From an uncultured Lachnospira sp. (GTDB lineage Bacteria > Bacillota > Clostridia > Lachnospirales > Lachnospiraceae): a stretch of 64,000 nucleotides of DNA. The stretch covers positions 1 to 64,000 of the forward strand of contig CAJUBU010000010.1 of NCBI GenBank assembly GCA_910585095.1, given 5' to 3'. The notes under the pieces are model-generated. The model did not search any database. It was not told the DNA's origin and saw only the letters and a list, made by a program, of their open reading frames with translations. Positions 37,897-46,234 of this stretch are shown one piece after another. The position numbers were made by a program, and so were the translations under genes. The stretch's first letter is position 1; every line of letters begins with the position of its first letter.

Positions 37897-39399
37897 CTAT
37901 CTGTTCTTAAATAGCGCATATTGTTCTGTTTCATACAAGCAAAGATATTGGTCATCATGTGATACATTGATATAAAAAGTTCTATTTTTATCAAAAATAT
38001 AATAATCAAAATCATATGCCTCTAAAAAATCTTGATAGTATATCACCCCCATTTCTGCCTCCACATACTCATCAAAAAAATTCTTTACACCATTCATACT
38101 TTTTAGATAAACTTCCATTCGTGCATCAATAAAACATGGATATCCTTCAAATTCATATAAACCTCCTGCATTATAATCTGTAAATAAACGTACATCTTTT
38201 GAAGCATAATTTTGTAAATAAGAAATCATTTGTCTATGCTCATTTAAAACAGTTTCATATGATTCTTGCGGTTTTAAACGTGAAAAAACAATATATACCC
38301 CCACAACAATCTCCACATAACAAAACAGCCATGCAATTGAAAAATGTGTTACTTTTGAATTTTTAAATTCATACGCTGTTATCATCAACGCTGCCATAGC
38401 AAATAATACTTCACTTCGTTGATTCACTAATGTCATCAACGCTGTCCCAATATATAAATACATATACCTCAATTTAATCACTTTCAAACTGTGCAAGTGA
38501 TGTATCAAAATAACAGCACTTATACCAATTATTAAATACATTCCAAAACTCTCATATGTACATGGTTTCATTTCATCAATATATTGACTATATTTTGTTC
38601 CTTGTGATTTTATAAGATATAAAATATTATCAACTCCATAAGGATTACAAAATCCTGATAAAAACATACTTAATCCTGCCAAAATTAATGGCTTTTTCTT
38701 ATATTGGTCTGGCTTTATTCGCTCACCTTTTATCCATTTTATTTCAAACAAATATGGCATCATAAAAATAAATAACATCCACCATGTAGCTGCATGAAGA
38801 TTCATTTCTAAAACAGATAGCACTGGCAAAAAAAATAAGAACGAACACTGTTGTGTACGCACCCATTTTTCCAAAATTATCAATTCCAATATCAAAATAA
38901 TAAAAGAACTGACTTGTGGTCTTGTTGTCATGAAAATGGAAGATACTCCTGAAAATAAAATAGTAGAAAGCATACTTTGCCCTGTGTGTCCATCAGATAC
39001 GATTTTACACAACCGATAATATAAAATAAGCATAACAATAGACTCTGCCATAATGACAGCTATTAATAATTTTTCACCACCCAGTTTATAAACACCATAA
39101 AAATAAATATCTGTCAATCCTTGCTGAAATGAAAACGCCAATCCCTCATGTATTGAAAATGGTTCTATTGCAGTAAAACCATAATTTAAAATATACCTTC
39201 CCGAATTTAATAAAAACCAGATATCATTATCTACACTTTTTCTTGCAAAAAATATTGGTGAAATAAATATACAAATCATTCCTAATATTAATAATATTTT
39301 TTTATGACCTATCATATATTCCTGTACACAATTATTAAAATTATTACAAATCCTATTACATTTATGGTTTATCTCTATATATTTATCCTTTATTTTCAC
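37897..39399 (-). CDS. polytopic membrane protein, GT-C glycosyltransferase-like
   Basis: The 500-residue protein has about ten membrane segments. The first outside loop contains DNDIWFLLNSGRYI, an acidic pair of the sort found in GT-C lipid-sugar-dependent glycosyltransferases. The C-terminal roughly 110 residues are outside and soluble (VRLFTDYNAGGLYEFEGYP, then FIDARMEVY). I do not recognise the exact family; a GT-C fold is inferred from topology and the D-N-D motif. GTG at 39399 is preferred: the GGAGG is 9 bases away, whereas the ATG at 39408 touches it directly. It probably acts with the downstream flavoprotein on a surface glycan or pilus glycosylation. Confidence 0.6.
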   Translation of the reverse strand: MKIKDKYIEINHKCNRICNNFNNCVQEYMIGHKKILLILGMICIFISPIFFARKSVDNDIWFLLNSGRYILNYGFTAIEPFSIHEGLAFSFQQGLTDIYFYGVYKLGGEKLLIAVIMAESIVMLILYYRLCKIVSDGHTGQSMLSTILFSGVSSIFMTTRPQVSSFIILILELIILEKWVRTQQCSFLFFLPVLSVLEMNLHAATWWMLFIFMMPYLFEIKWIKGERIKPDQYKKKPLILAGLSMFLSGFCNPYGVDNILYLIKSQGTKYSQYIDEMKPCTYESFGMYLIIGISAVILIHHLHSLKVIKLRYMYLYIGTALMTLVNQRSEVLFAMAALMITAYEFKNSKVTHFSIAWLFCYVEIVVGVYIVFSRLKPQESYETVLNEHRQMISYLQNYASKDVRLFTDYNAGGLYEFEGYPCFIDARMEVYLKSMNGVKNFFDEYVEAEMGVIYYQDFLEAYDFDYYIFDKNRTFYINVSHDDQYLCLYETEQYALFKNR

Positions 39400-39629
39400 T
39401 TTTAGCATCCTCCATACTGTAACTACTTTTTAACAACCATTAACAGTTCGCATTGTTTTGCAGTATAAAAATTATACGCGTATGTCACCATACTTTATAC
39501 AATTATTAGCCGTATGTCAATATTTGATTTTTTATATTTTATTATTAAAATATGAATACAAAATTTTTTTCTTAGGCAAATGGATATTTGTAATACGCTT
39601 ATATCTTTATAATATTCAAGCGAGGAGAG

Positions 39630-39643
39630 CTTACTTGATGAGA
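39630..39643 (-). mobile_element. short decayed IS-type end fragment
   Basis: On the minus strand TTTTAA is followed by TCTCATCAAGTAAGC, matching 17 of 21 positions of the element end at 31945. It lies just beyond the poly-T tail of the BspA gene terminator. The rest of the 39400-39720 gap is AT-rich; I see no gene in it. TATAAT-like boxes are present around 39470 but no unambiguous promoter. Confidence 0.35.
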
Positions 39644-39661
39644 TTAAAATCAATCAACTTA

Positions 39662-39704
39662 AAAAAAGCCGTAACACTTATATTTCAAGTGTTACAGCTT
39701 TTTT
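39662..39704. terminator. bidirectional Rho-independent terminator after the BspA-like gene
   Basis: GTAACACTT and AAGTGTTAC form a 9-bp perfect stem, extended by GC and flanked by A-run and T-run on both sides (AAAAAAGC and GCTTTTTT). It begins 17 bases past the stop of the leucine-rich-repeat protein gene. Confidence 0.88.
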
Positions 39705-39720
39705 AACTGCGAACAATATA

Positions 39721-41937
39721 TTATTGTCTTTCTGATAAATTTACTATTTTTCCAGTCTTGTCATCTACTACTACTACATAACCTTTTCCGTTTATTTTAC
39801 ATGTTAATCCCAACAGTGCATTTCTGCTGATATAGGTAAGTTCATCTCCCTCAAATCCATAAAAATATGTACTTTCTTTTGGTGCAACAACAAATTCATT
39901 TGTATCAGATACTAATTTGCTATCCTTTGTTATTGCTAAAAGATATGTACTGCTCGTTAAATTCTTTTTTCTATATACCATAACATCATTTCCCTCACCC
40001 ATTACAAATGTATAAGGAGAATTGTTTTTAACTAATATTTTCATTGCATAAACTGGACCGTCTGAAGTTGTCATCTTCATCATTCTATCTGGATAGATAG
40101 TTATATCAGGATAATTTTTTGTTATATCTTCTGTTGGCGGTTCTACTGGCTGCGTTGGCGGCTCTACTGGTGGTGTTGGCTGTGTTGCTGAACCAAGAAC
40201 AACATTCATTCCTGCAAGTGATTTTAATATCAATATTGCATCCGATATATTAATATCACCGTCAAGATTGACATCGGAAGCTTTTTCATCTATTGTCACA
40301 TTCATATTTGCAAGATGTTTCTTTAAAAAGACAGCATCCCCAATATTAATATCACCATCTCCATTAACATCACCATACTTTACATCTGTTGATGTTTCAT
40401 TGTTTTTCCACACGGCAGTCTGTCCATTTGCAATATCTGTAACTTCTGTTGATGTACCTTTAAGAACCCATTTTCCTTTTAATTTACTATCATTATAGAT
40501 ACCTAATAAAACCAAACTATAGTCATCTTTAACTTGTGATAATGATATAGTAACCTTTGAATGATTGGTTATATCAATCAATCCACTGCAATAATAAAAT
40601 ACATACCTTCCTATATTATCTACACTAGAAGGAATTTCAATATGCTTTAACTTATTACAATTATAAAATGCCATATTCCCTATAACCCATAGCCTATCAG
40701 AAAATTTTATATCTGTTAAGCCTGTGCATCCTGAAAATGCAGAATTTCCAATTTTATTTACACTAGCCATTTCTACACTATTTAACTGACTGCATTCATA
40801 AAATGCAGAATCTCCAATTTTTGTTACACTGGTTGGAATTTTTGTATTGTTGCAACCTACAATTAAATCATTATCTCTTGTTTTTATAATCGCATTACAA
40901 TCATTTCTGCTGTCATAAACTGGATTATCTTTTGATACAATAATACTATTTAATCCACTACAGCCTTTAAATGCGTACTCACCAATATTCGATACACTGG
41001 TTGGTATTTCTATACTGCTTAAATTTTTGCAATTAAATAAAGCATAATCTTTTATACTTGTTATTCCTGATGGAATTTTTGTATTATTACAACCTAAAAC
41101 CAATTCATTGCTGGCTGTCTTAATAATTGCATTACAATTATTTCTGCTGTCATAAACTGGATTTTCTTCGACAACTTCTATATACATTACTCCGCCGCAT
41201 TGATAAAAAGCAGAATCTTCTATATTTGTTACACTTGCTGGTATTTGTATACTGCTTAATTCATCACAAAAAGAAATAGCATATGTTGCTATACTTGTTA
41301 CATTGTCTGGTATCTTGGTATTTTTACACCCTGTTATTAATTTATTACTTTTTGTTTCAATAATTGCATTACAATTATTTCTACTGTCATAAACTGGATT
41401 TTCTTTGGCAACTTCTATACTGTCTAATTTACTACAGCCATTAAATGTATATTCTCCTATACTTGTTAAATTTGCTGGAATTTTTAAATGACTTAAACTG
41501 GAGCAACTATAAAACACCTCGCTTCCTAACGATGTCATACTTTCTGGGAAATTTATATCACTTAAATTATAACATTCATAAAATGCCATATTTCCTATAC
41601 TTGTCATACCTTCTGGCAATTCTACGCTCGTTAAATTATAACACATTTCAAAGACGCTAAAACTGATTTCTGTAATTCCTTCTTTAATGATAACCTTTTT
41701 AATTTTATCTATATATGGATACCATGAATTTTTATCTTGCTGTGATGGATAAGATAACTTTCCTGTTCCTTCAATTAAAAGTGTTCCATTGCTCCCTAAA
41801 ATCCAACTTATAGTATCCCCGCATGTACCGCTTACAGCATCCTCATCAGCAAATGCAATATCTGTGTTTACAAATAACATATTAAACATTAATATCCATA
41901 TTATTAGTAAACTCAATACCTTACTAGCTTTTTTCAT
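39721..41937 (-). CDS. secreted BspA-type leucine-rich-repeat protein with dockerin
   Basis: The 738-residue protein starts with a signal peptide (MKKASKVLSLLIIWILMFNMLF, likely cleaved near FADE). About 60-480 are BspA/LRR_5 repeats (IPxSVTxIGxxAFxxCxxL). Three longer insertions share NPVYDSRNNCNAII and a GCNNTKIP turn. About 510-570 is a type I dockerin with two Ca-binding loops, GDVNGDGDINIGDAV and SDVNLDGDINISDAI. A Pro/Thr linker leads to an unknown C-terminal beta domain of about 125 residues. There is no membrane anchor or LPXTG, so it is released or held by a cohesin. No cohesin gene is visible here. GGGAGG precedes the ATG. Probably adhesion or host/polysaccharide interaction. Confidence 0.85.
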   Translation of the reverse strand: MKKASKVLSLLIIWILMFNMLFVNTDIAFADEDAVSGTCGDTISWILGSNGTLLIEGTGKLSYPSQQDKNSWYPYIDKIKKVIIKEGITEISFSVFEMCYNLTSVELPEGMTSIGNMAFYECYNLSDINFPESMTSLGSEVFYSCSSLSHLKIPANLTSIGEYTFNGCSKLDSIEVAKENPVYDSRNNCNAIIETKSNKLITGCKNTKIPDNVTSIATYAISFCDELSSIQIPASVTNIEDSAFYQCGGVMYIEVVEENPVYDSRNNCNAIIKTASNELVLGCNNTKIPSGITSIKDYALFNCKNLSSIEIPTSVSNIGEYAFKGCSGLNSIIVSKDNPVYDSRNDCNAIIKTRDNDLIVGCNNTKIPTSVTKIGDSAFYECSQLNSVEMASVNKIGNSAFSGCTGLTDIKFSDRLWVIGNMAFYNCNKLKHIEIPSSVDNIGRYVFYYCSGLIDITNHSKVTISLSQVKDDYSLVLLGIYNDSKLKGKWVLKGTSTEVTDIANGQTAVWKNNETSTDVKYGDVNGDGDINIGDAVFLKKHLANMNVTIDEKASDVNLDGDINISDAILILKSLAGMNVVLGSATQPTPPVEPPTQPVEPPTEDITKNYPDITIYPDRMMKMTTSDGPVYAMKILVKNNSPYTFVMGEGNDVMVYRKKNLTSSTYLLAITKDSKLVSDTNEFVVAPKESTYFYGFEGDELTYISRNALLGLTCKINGKGYVVVVDDKTGKIVNLSERQ

Positions 41938-41972
41938 AAGTTTATTCCTCCCTATAGCTATTTTTTAACATT

Positions 41973-42001
41973 ATTATATCAAAAAAAGCACTTTTTGTAT
42001 T
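41973..42001 (-). promoter_or_regulatory. probable promoter of the BspA-like gene
   Basis: On the minus strand TATAAT (rc of 41973-41978) lies 36 bases before the start codon. A weak -35 box AATACA (rc of 41996-42001) stands 17 bases further upstream. The -10 is perfect and the -35 poor. Confidence 0.45.
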
Positions 42002-42050
42002 TGCCTTATCAGATTGATATTAACACTAATTTGTATTAGACATTTAAACC

Positions 42051-42066
42051 TACTTCCTTGATGAGG
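42051..42066 (-). mobile_element. short IS-type end fragment after rpmF terminator
   Basis: The 21 bases including its TTTAA target (rc of 42067-42071) match the element end at 31931-31951 exactly. The similarity stops after GGAAGTAGG. It starts where the T-tail of the rpmF terminator ends. It is a solitary remnant with no associated gene. Confidence 0.5.
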
Positions 42067-42071
42067 TTAAA

Positions 42072-42121
42072 TCAAAAATGGGACCGCCGCAAAATGAATT
42101 TCTCATTTTACAGCAATCCCA
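42072..42121 (-). terminator. repeated hairpin element / terminator after rpmF
   Basis: On the minus strand this reads as a long stem (GGGATTGCTGTAAAATGA with TTCATTTTGCGGCGGTCCC) around a short loop, followed by ATTTTTGATTT. It starts 21 bases after the rpmF stop and fits termination of yceD-rpmF. It is nearly identical to 8198-8250, including the tail up to GATTT, where the copies diverge at the mobile-element end. Confidence 0.7.
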
Positions 42122-42142
42122 CTATTGCATTTTATCACTTTA

Positions 42143-42322
42143 TTAGTCAACAGAAATAATTTCTTTTTTATTATATGAACCACAAGACTTGCAAACTCTG
42201 TGAGGCATCATCAAAGCACCACACTTACTGCACTTAACAAGATTTGGAACGCTCATCTTCCAGTTTGCTCTTCTCTTGTCTCTTCTAGCCTTAGAAGATT
42301 TATTCTTTGGACAAATTGACAT
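42143..42322 (-). CDS. rpmF: 50S ribosomal protein L32
   Basis: This 59-residue basic ribosomal protein begins MSICPKNKSSKARRDKRRAN and carries four zinc-ligand cysteines in CSKCGALMMP and CKSCGSY, the zinc-containing form of L32. AAGGAGGTG lies 5 bases before the ATG. It begins 4 bases after the yceD stop, the usual pairing. plsX, normally the next gene, is 34 kb away here. Confidence 0.95.
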   Translation of the reverse strand: MSICPKNKSSKARRDKRRANWKMSVPNLVKCSKCGALMMPHRVCKSCGSYNKKEIISVD

Positions 42323-42326
42323 ATAG

Positions 42327-42848
42327 TTACACCTCCTTAAAATCGTTTAAAATATCCTTGAAAACAGACATTCTTGGGTCTAAAACAGACCTGTCACAAC
42401 CACATTCGGCTATGTTAAGGTTTGAACCACAAACAAGACATAATCCCTTGCAGTCTTCCTTACACAAAATTTTTCTAGGCATGGACAACAAAATTTCACT
42501 AAAAACAAGTTTGTCCACGTCGAGGTTGTATCCATCAATATAGTCTTTTTCTTCACTTTCTTCATTCTCCGATGCCTCTGCCATATCAACGGATTCATCA
42601 ATTATAAAATCAATATCTGTATCGACTGGTTCCAGACATCTATCACAAGGAATACGAAGCTTCACAAACGATTTGGCACTGACACAAAATTTCCCCTTTC
42701 CTGTCTTTATCAAACATAATTCAAAAGGTTCTTTTTTTATAATATCATAACTCGAAACACCATCATTAATAGTGTTCATCTCAAGTTCAACCTGTTGTGA
42801 AATTAAATCCCTTGTACCGAATAGAAGTTCTCTAAAATCAATTAGCAT
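42327..42848 (-). CDS. yceD: YceD/DUF177 family protein
   Basis: The 173-residue DUF177 protein is conserved upstream of rpmF in bacteria and linked to 23S rRNA accumulation in plants and bacteria. It has two cysteine pairs: IPCDRCLEP in the middle and CKEDCKGLCLVCG near the C-terminus, the latter probably metal-binding. ATG at 42848 has GGAG 6 bases upstream; the in-frame TTG four codons earlier is not needed. A consensus promoter lies directly ahead. Confidence 0.9.
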   Translation of the reverse strand: MLIDFRELLFGTRDLISQQVELEMNTINDGVSSYDIIKKEPFELCLIKTGKGKFCVSAKSFVKLRIPCDRCLEPVDTDIDFIIDESVDMAEASENEESEEKDYIDGYNLDVDKLVFSEILLSMPRKILCKEDCKGLCLVCGSNLNIAECGCDRSVLDPRMSVFKDILNDFKEV

Positions 42849-42874
42849 AATTGTCTCCAATTCACACTTTTCCT

Positions 42875-42903
42875 ATTATACGCACCTACATGTCATTTGT
42901 CAA
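42875..42903 (-). promoter_or_regulatory. consensus sigma-A promoter for yceD-rpmF
   Basis: A perfect TTGACA (rc of 42898-42903) and perfect TATAAT (rc of 42875-42880) are separated by 17 bases on the minus strand. The expected transcript start is about 20 bases before the ATG of yceD. This is the best promoter in the window, as expected for a ribosomal gene unit. Confidence 0.9.
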
Positions 42904-43033
42904 TAAAAATTTTGTATATTATACTATAATATTATACCATAATTTCTACATCATAAGATGCCAAAAGTTTTCAAAGCAAACTTTTATAGCTTGGCTTTTG
43001 CTAAGATTATTATACAACTGCCTGTTTCTATTT

Positions 43034-44233
43034 TTACTGAACGAGTGCCAATGTTTCTCTTGCAATCGCAAGTTCTTCATTGGTTGGAATCACACAAAGT
43101 TTTACCTTAGAATCTGGTGTTGATATAATTCCACACTCACCACATGCTTTCTTGCTTGCTTCCTCATCCAAACAAACACCAAGATAGCCAAGATACTGTG
43201 CAATCATTGGTCTTAACCATGCTGCATTTTCCCCAACGCCTGCTGTAAATGTAATGGCATCTACACCATTCATCGCTGCTGTATATGCACCAATGTATTT
43301 TGCAACTCTGTAAGCATATGCTTCCAATGTAACTTTAGCCACTTCATTTCCTTCATTAGCTGCTGCCTCTAAATCTCTAAAATCACTTGAAATTCCGCCT
43401 GACATGCCAAGTACACCTGATTTTTTATTTAAGATAGTAAGCATTTCGCTGATTGAAAGATTTTCATGGTTACAAAGATATTCCAAAATAGCAGGGTCTA
43501 AATCACCAGAACGTGTACCCATAATAAGACCTTCCAGTGGTGTAAGTCCCATTGATGTATCAACACATTTGCCGCCAACCGATGCAGAAATCGATGCCCC
43601 ATTTCCAAGATGACATACAATTACCTTTGCTGTTTTAGGGTCAAGGTTTGCAAATTTAATGGTTTCTTTTGATACAAAACTGTGGCTTGTACCATGAAAA
43701 CCATATCTTCTGACACCATATTTCTCATAATATTCACGAGGAATTGCATAAAGATATGCTTTTGGTGGCATTGTACCGCCAAAGGCTGTATCCCACACAG
43801 CAACATTCATCTTGCCAGGCATGGCTGCCTCAATTGCTTCAATACCAATCAAGTTTGCTGGATTATGCAAAGGTCCTAAATCAAAACATTCTCTTACGAC
43901 TTTTTTTACATCTTCTGTCACGATACATGATTCAATATACTTTTCGCCAGCATGAAGAACACGATGTCCCACTGCTGTAATTTCATCAGTACTCTTAATA
44001 ACACCATGCTCACTGTCAATCAGAGCGTCAAGAACAAGCTTTACCGCAATATTATGGTCTTTCATTGGTGTCTCAACAACATACTTGTCCTTTCCTGTTG
44101 GCTTATGTGTAAGAACAGAACCTTCAATGCCAATTCGCTCTACAAGTCCTTTTGCAATAACACTCTCATCGTCCATATTAATAAGCTGATATTTTAATGA
44201 TGAACTGCCACAGTTTAATACTAAAATATTCAT
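43034..44233 (-). CDS. ackA: acetate kinase
   Basis: It converts acetyl-phosphate and ADP to acetate and ATP, the energy-yielding end of acetate fermentation. The 399 residues begin MNILVLNCGSSSLKYQL, and carry the family signatures YGFHGTSH, CHLGNGASI, MGLTPLEGLIMGTRSGDLDP and FTAGVGENA. It is downstream of pta with 176 bases between. A possible extended -10 (CTGTATAAT, rc of 44277-44285) suggests ackA also has its own promoter. Confidence 0.97.
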   Translation of the reverse strand: MNILVLNCGSSSLKYQLINMDDESVIAKGLVERIGIEGSVLTHKPTGKDKYVVETPMKDHNIAVKLVLDALIDSEHGVIKSTDEITAVGHRVLHAGEKYIESCIVTEDVKKVVRECFDLGPLHNPANLIGIEAIEAAMPGKMNVAVWDTAFGGTMPPKAYLYAIPREYYEKYGVRRYGFHGTSHSFVSKETIKFANLDPKTAKVIVCHLGNGASISASVGGKCVDTSMGLTPLEGLIMGTRSGDLDPAILEYLCNHENLSISEMLTILNKKSGVLGMSGGISSDFRDLEAAANEGNEVAKVTLEAYAYRVAKYIGAYTAAMNGVDAITFTAGVGENAAWLRPMIAQYLGYLGVCLDEEASKKACGECGIISTPDSKVKLCVIPTNEELAIARETLALVQ

Positions 44234-44409
44234 TATATAATCCCCATTTCTATGTTATTTTAAAATCGTATCTATTTATTATACAGACACAAACATGTGC
44301 ATATTATCTGACTTCACAATATTTATCTATATGTTCAAACCAATCAAACACGAACTAATATTCTACATTAGTTAATATCATATTAAACTATTGGTCGCAA
44401 AAATATTTT

Positions 44410-45411
44410 TTACTTAGAAGCATCTTGTGCCTGAACAGCCGTCATTGCTACAACACCTACAATATCTTCTGCAAAACAGCCTCTTGAAAGATCATTGACA
44501 GGCATAGAAAGACCCTGAAGAACAGGACCATAAGCGCCTGCCTTTGCAAGTCTTTGCACCAACTTATAACCGATATTTCCAGCCTCAAGTGATGGAAATA
44601 CTAATGTATTTGCTTTTCCTGCAACTTCGCTGTCTGGAGCTTTTAATGCGGCTACTTCTGGAACAAGTGCCGCGTCTAATTGAAGCTCACCGTCAACTGC
44701 TATATCTGGATATTTTTCTTTTGCAATCTTAACAGCATCCGCTACCATTGTAACTCTATCATGTTTTGCACTGCCATATGATGAGAATGATAACATGGCA
44801 ACTTTTGATTTTGCACCTACGAAGCTTTCAAATGAACTTGCTGATAATGCAGCCACTTCTGCAAGCTTTTCTGAATCAAGGTCTGGATTAACCGCACAAT
44901 CTGCAAATACAAACAATCCGTTCTCACCAAGTTCACAATCTGGAACTTCCATAAGGAAAAAGCCTGATACACTGCTAATTCCTGGCTTTGTCTTTAATAA
45001 CTGAAGAGCTGGACGAATAGTATTTCCTGTAGAATGGCAAGCACCTGAAACGGCACCGTCTGCATCACCACACTTACACATCAAACACGCATAATACATA
45101 TAATCCTTTTCCATTGTCTCTTTTGCTGATTCAGGAGTTACGCCCTTTTTGCCTCTTAACTCAACAAATTTATCAATATACTTTTGCTTATTTGGGTCAT
45201 TAAATGGATCAACAATCGTTGCACCTGCAATATCATATCCCTTACTATTTTCTTCAATTTCTTCTTTTGTACCAATAATAATAAGATTTGCGATACCTTC
45301 TTTTAAGATTTTTTCTGCTGCCGCAAAGGTTCTCTTATCCATTGATTCTGGTAATACAATCGTTTTTTTATCTGCCTTTGCTCTCTCATAAATTGTGTCA
45401 ATAAATGCCAT
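44410..45411 (-). CDS. pta: phosphate acetyltransferase
   Basis: It transfers acetyl from acetyl-CoA to phosphate, feeding acetate kinase. The 333-residue single-domain form has family motifs DGAVSGACHSTGNTIRPALQ, SSYGSAKHD and ADGE-like DGELQLDAAL, with NTLVFPSLEAGNIGYKLVQRL near the C-terminus. It lacks the N-terminal regulatory extension of E. coli Pta. GGAGG precedes the ATG. It is the first gene of the pta-ackA unit, with a clear promoter. Confidence 0.97.
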   Translation of the reverse strand: MAFIDTIYERAKADKKTIVLPESMDKRTFAAAEKILKEGIANLIIIGTKEEIEENSKGYDIAGATIVDPFNDPNKQKYIDKFVELRGKKGVTPESAKETMEKDYMYYACLMCKCGDADGAVSGACHSTGNTIRPALQLLKTKPGISSVSGFFLMEVPDCELGENGLFVFADCAVNPDLDSEKLAEVAALSASSFESFVGAKSKVAMLSFSSYGSAKHDRVTMVADAVKIAKEKYPDIAVDGELQLDAALVPEVAALKAPDSEVAGKANTLVFPSLEAGNIGYKLVQRLAKAGAYGPVLQGLSMPVNDLSRGCFAEDIVGVVAMTAVQAQDASK

Positions 45412-45457
45412 AAAAATTAATGCCTCCTTAAATAATTAATATAATACATATAAATAA

Positions 45458-45486
45458 ATTATATACCTTTTTTTTTGGTAAAACAA
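45458..45486 (-). promoter_or_regulatory. promoter for pta
   Basis: TTGTTT (rc of 45481-45486) and TATAAT (rc of 45458-45463) stand 17 bases apart on the minus strand, about 47 bases before the pta start codon. The spacer is TACC, nine A residues, GGTA, a small palindrome around an A-tract that could bend the DNA. Confidence 0.7.
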
Positions 45487-45489
45487 GGA

Positions 45490-46234
45490 TAAATATATTG
45501 TAATTCAACGTATTCTTCGTTATTTTTAACTACTTTTGTTTTAATTTTATACCAATACACACCCTTTTTACATCAATTACATCATTTATTATGGCTTGCT
45601 GATTTTCTGTTGCCATGGCTTTATTATAGCAAATCCTTGCAAATTAGTAACCAATTTTTCAAGTGTTACGCAATAAAAGCCCACTTTTACAGTTAAAAGT
45701 ATCAAATATCATTCTGCATTTATGTACGTCCAAAAAACCTTGCAAAATAAGATTTTCAAAAGAGTTAAAACATAACAAATCATTCACCAACTTTTATTTT
45801 CTCTTTAACTGCTTTATCTATATGATGCTAACACCATATAAAAAGAACATAAACAAGAAAAATATCAATTCGTTGCTCTCCACCACTCTAATCAACAAAT
45901 AAGAAATTTTCATTTATCTATAAAAACATTTTCTCGGTGAAATTTTAAATACTTTATCTAATTTTTCTTTTGGTTCACTTTCTACCCAAGCATAGATACC
46001 TTTTTAATTCTATGAAAATCCCTACAACAAGAAAGAAAACGTATTTTATAAAGTCATAGTCACAACCCCTGAAATACAAATTTAACTTTATGTTCTTCTT
46101 GTTCTTTTTATATACTTCTGATATACTTATGTTTATTTTGTATAATACATCATAATTCTTTACATAGTAAAACAATATCACCACCTTACTGTGGTTACAA
46201 TATTAAAAAAATGGACTAAGAATGGGGGATTTTT
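45490..46234. other. 745-base divergent intergenic region, pta / tmcAL
   Basis: The region lies between divergently transcribed genes. It holds the pta promoter at one end. Near the other end TATAAT-like sequence at 46140-46145 could serve tmcAL, but the -35 is poor. Short open frames in both directions have AT-driven codon content and no ribosome-binding sites. I see no RNA gene, repeat or mobile element in it. Confidence 0.4.

Noticed and set aside
39458..39706. Plus-strand open frame of 82 codons
   Set aside because: It has no ribosome-binding site, runs across the element fragment and the terminator hairpin, and has AT-driven composition.
39721..41937. Claim of a cellulosome from the dockerin
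   Set aside because: Only one dockerin and no cohesin, scaffoldin or glycoside hydrolase is in the window, so no complex is claimed.
45663..46184. Short open frames in the pta/tmcAL gap
   Set aside because: Codon content is that expected of AT-rich non-coding DNA and none has a ribosome-binding site or recognisable motif.
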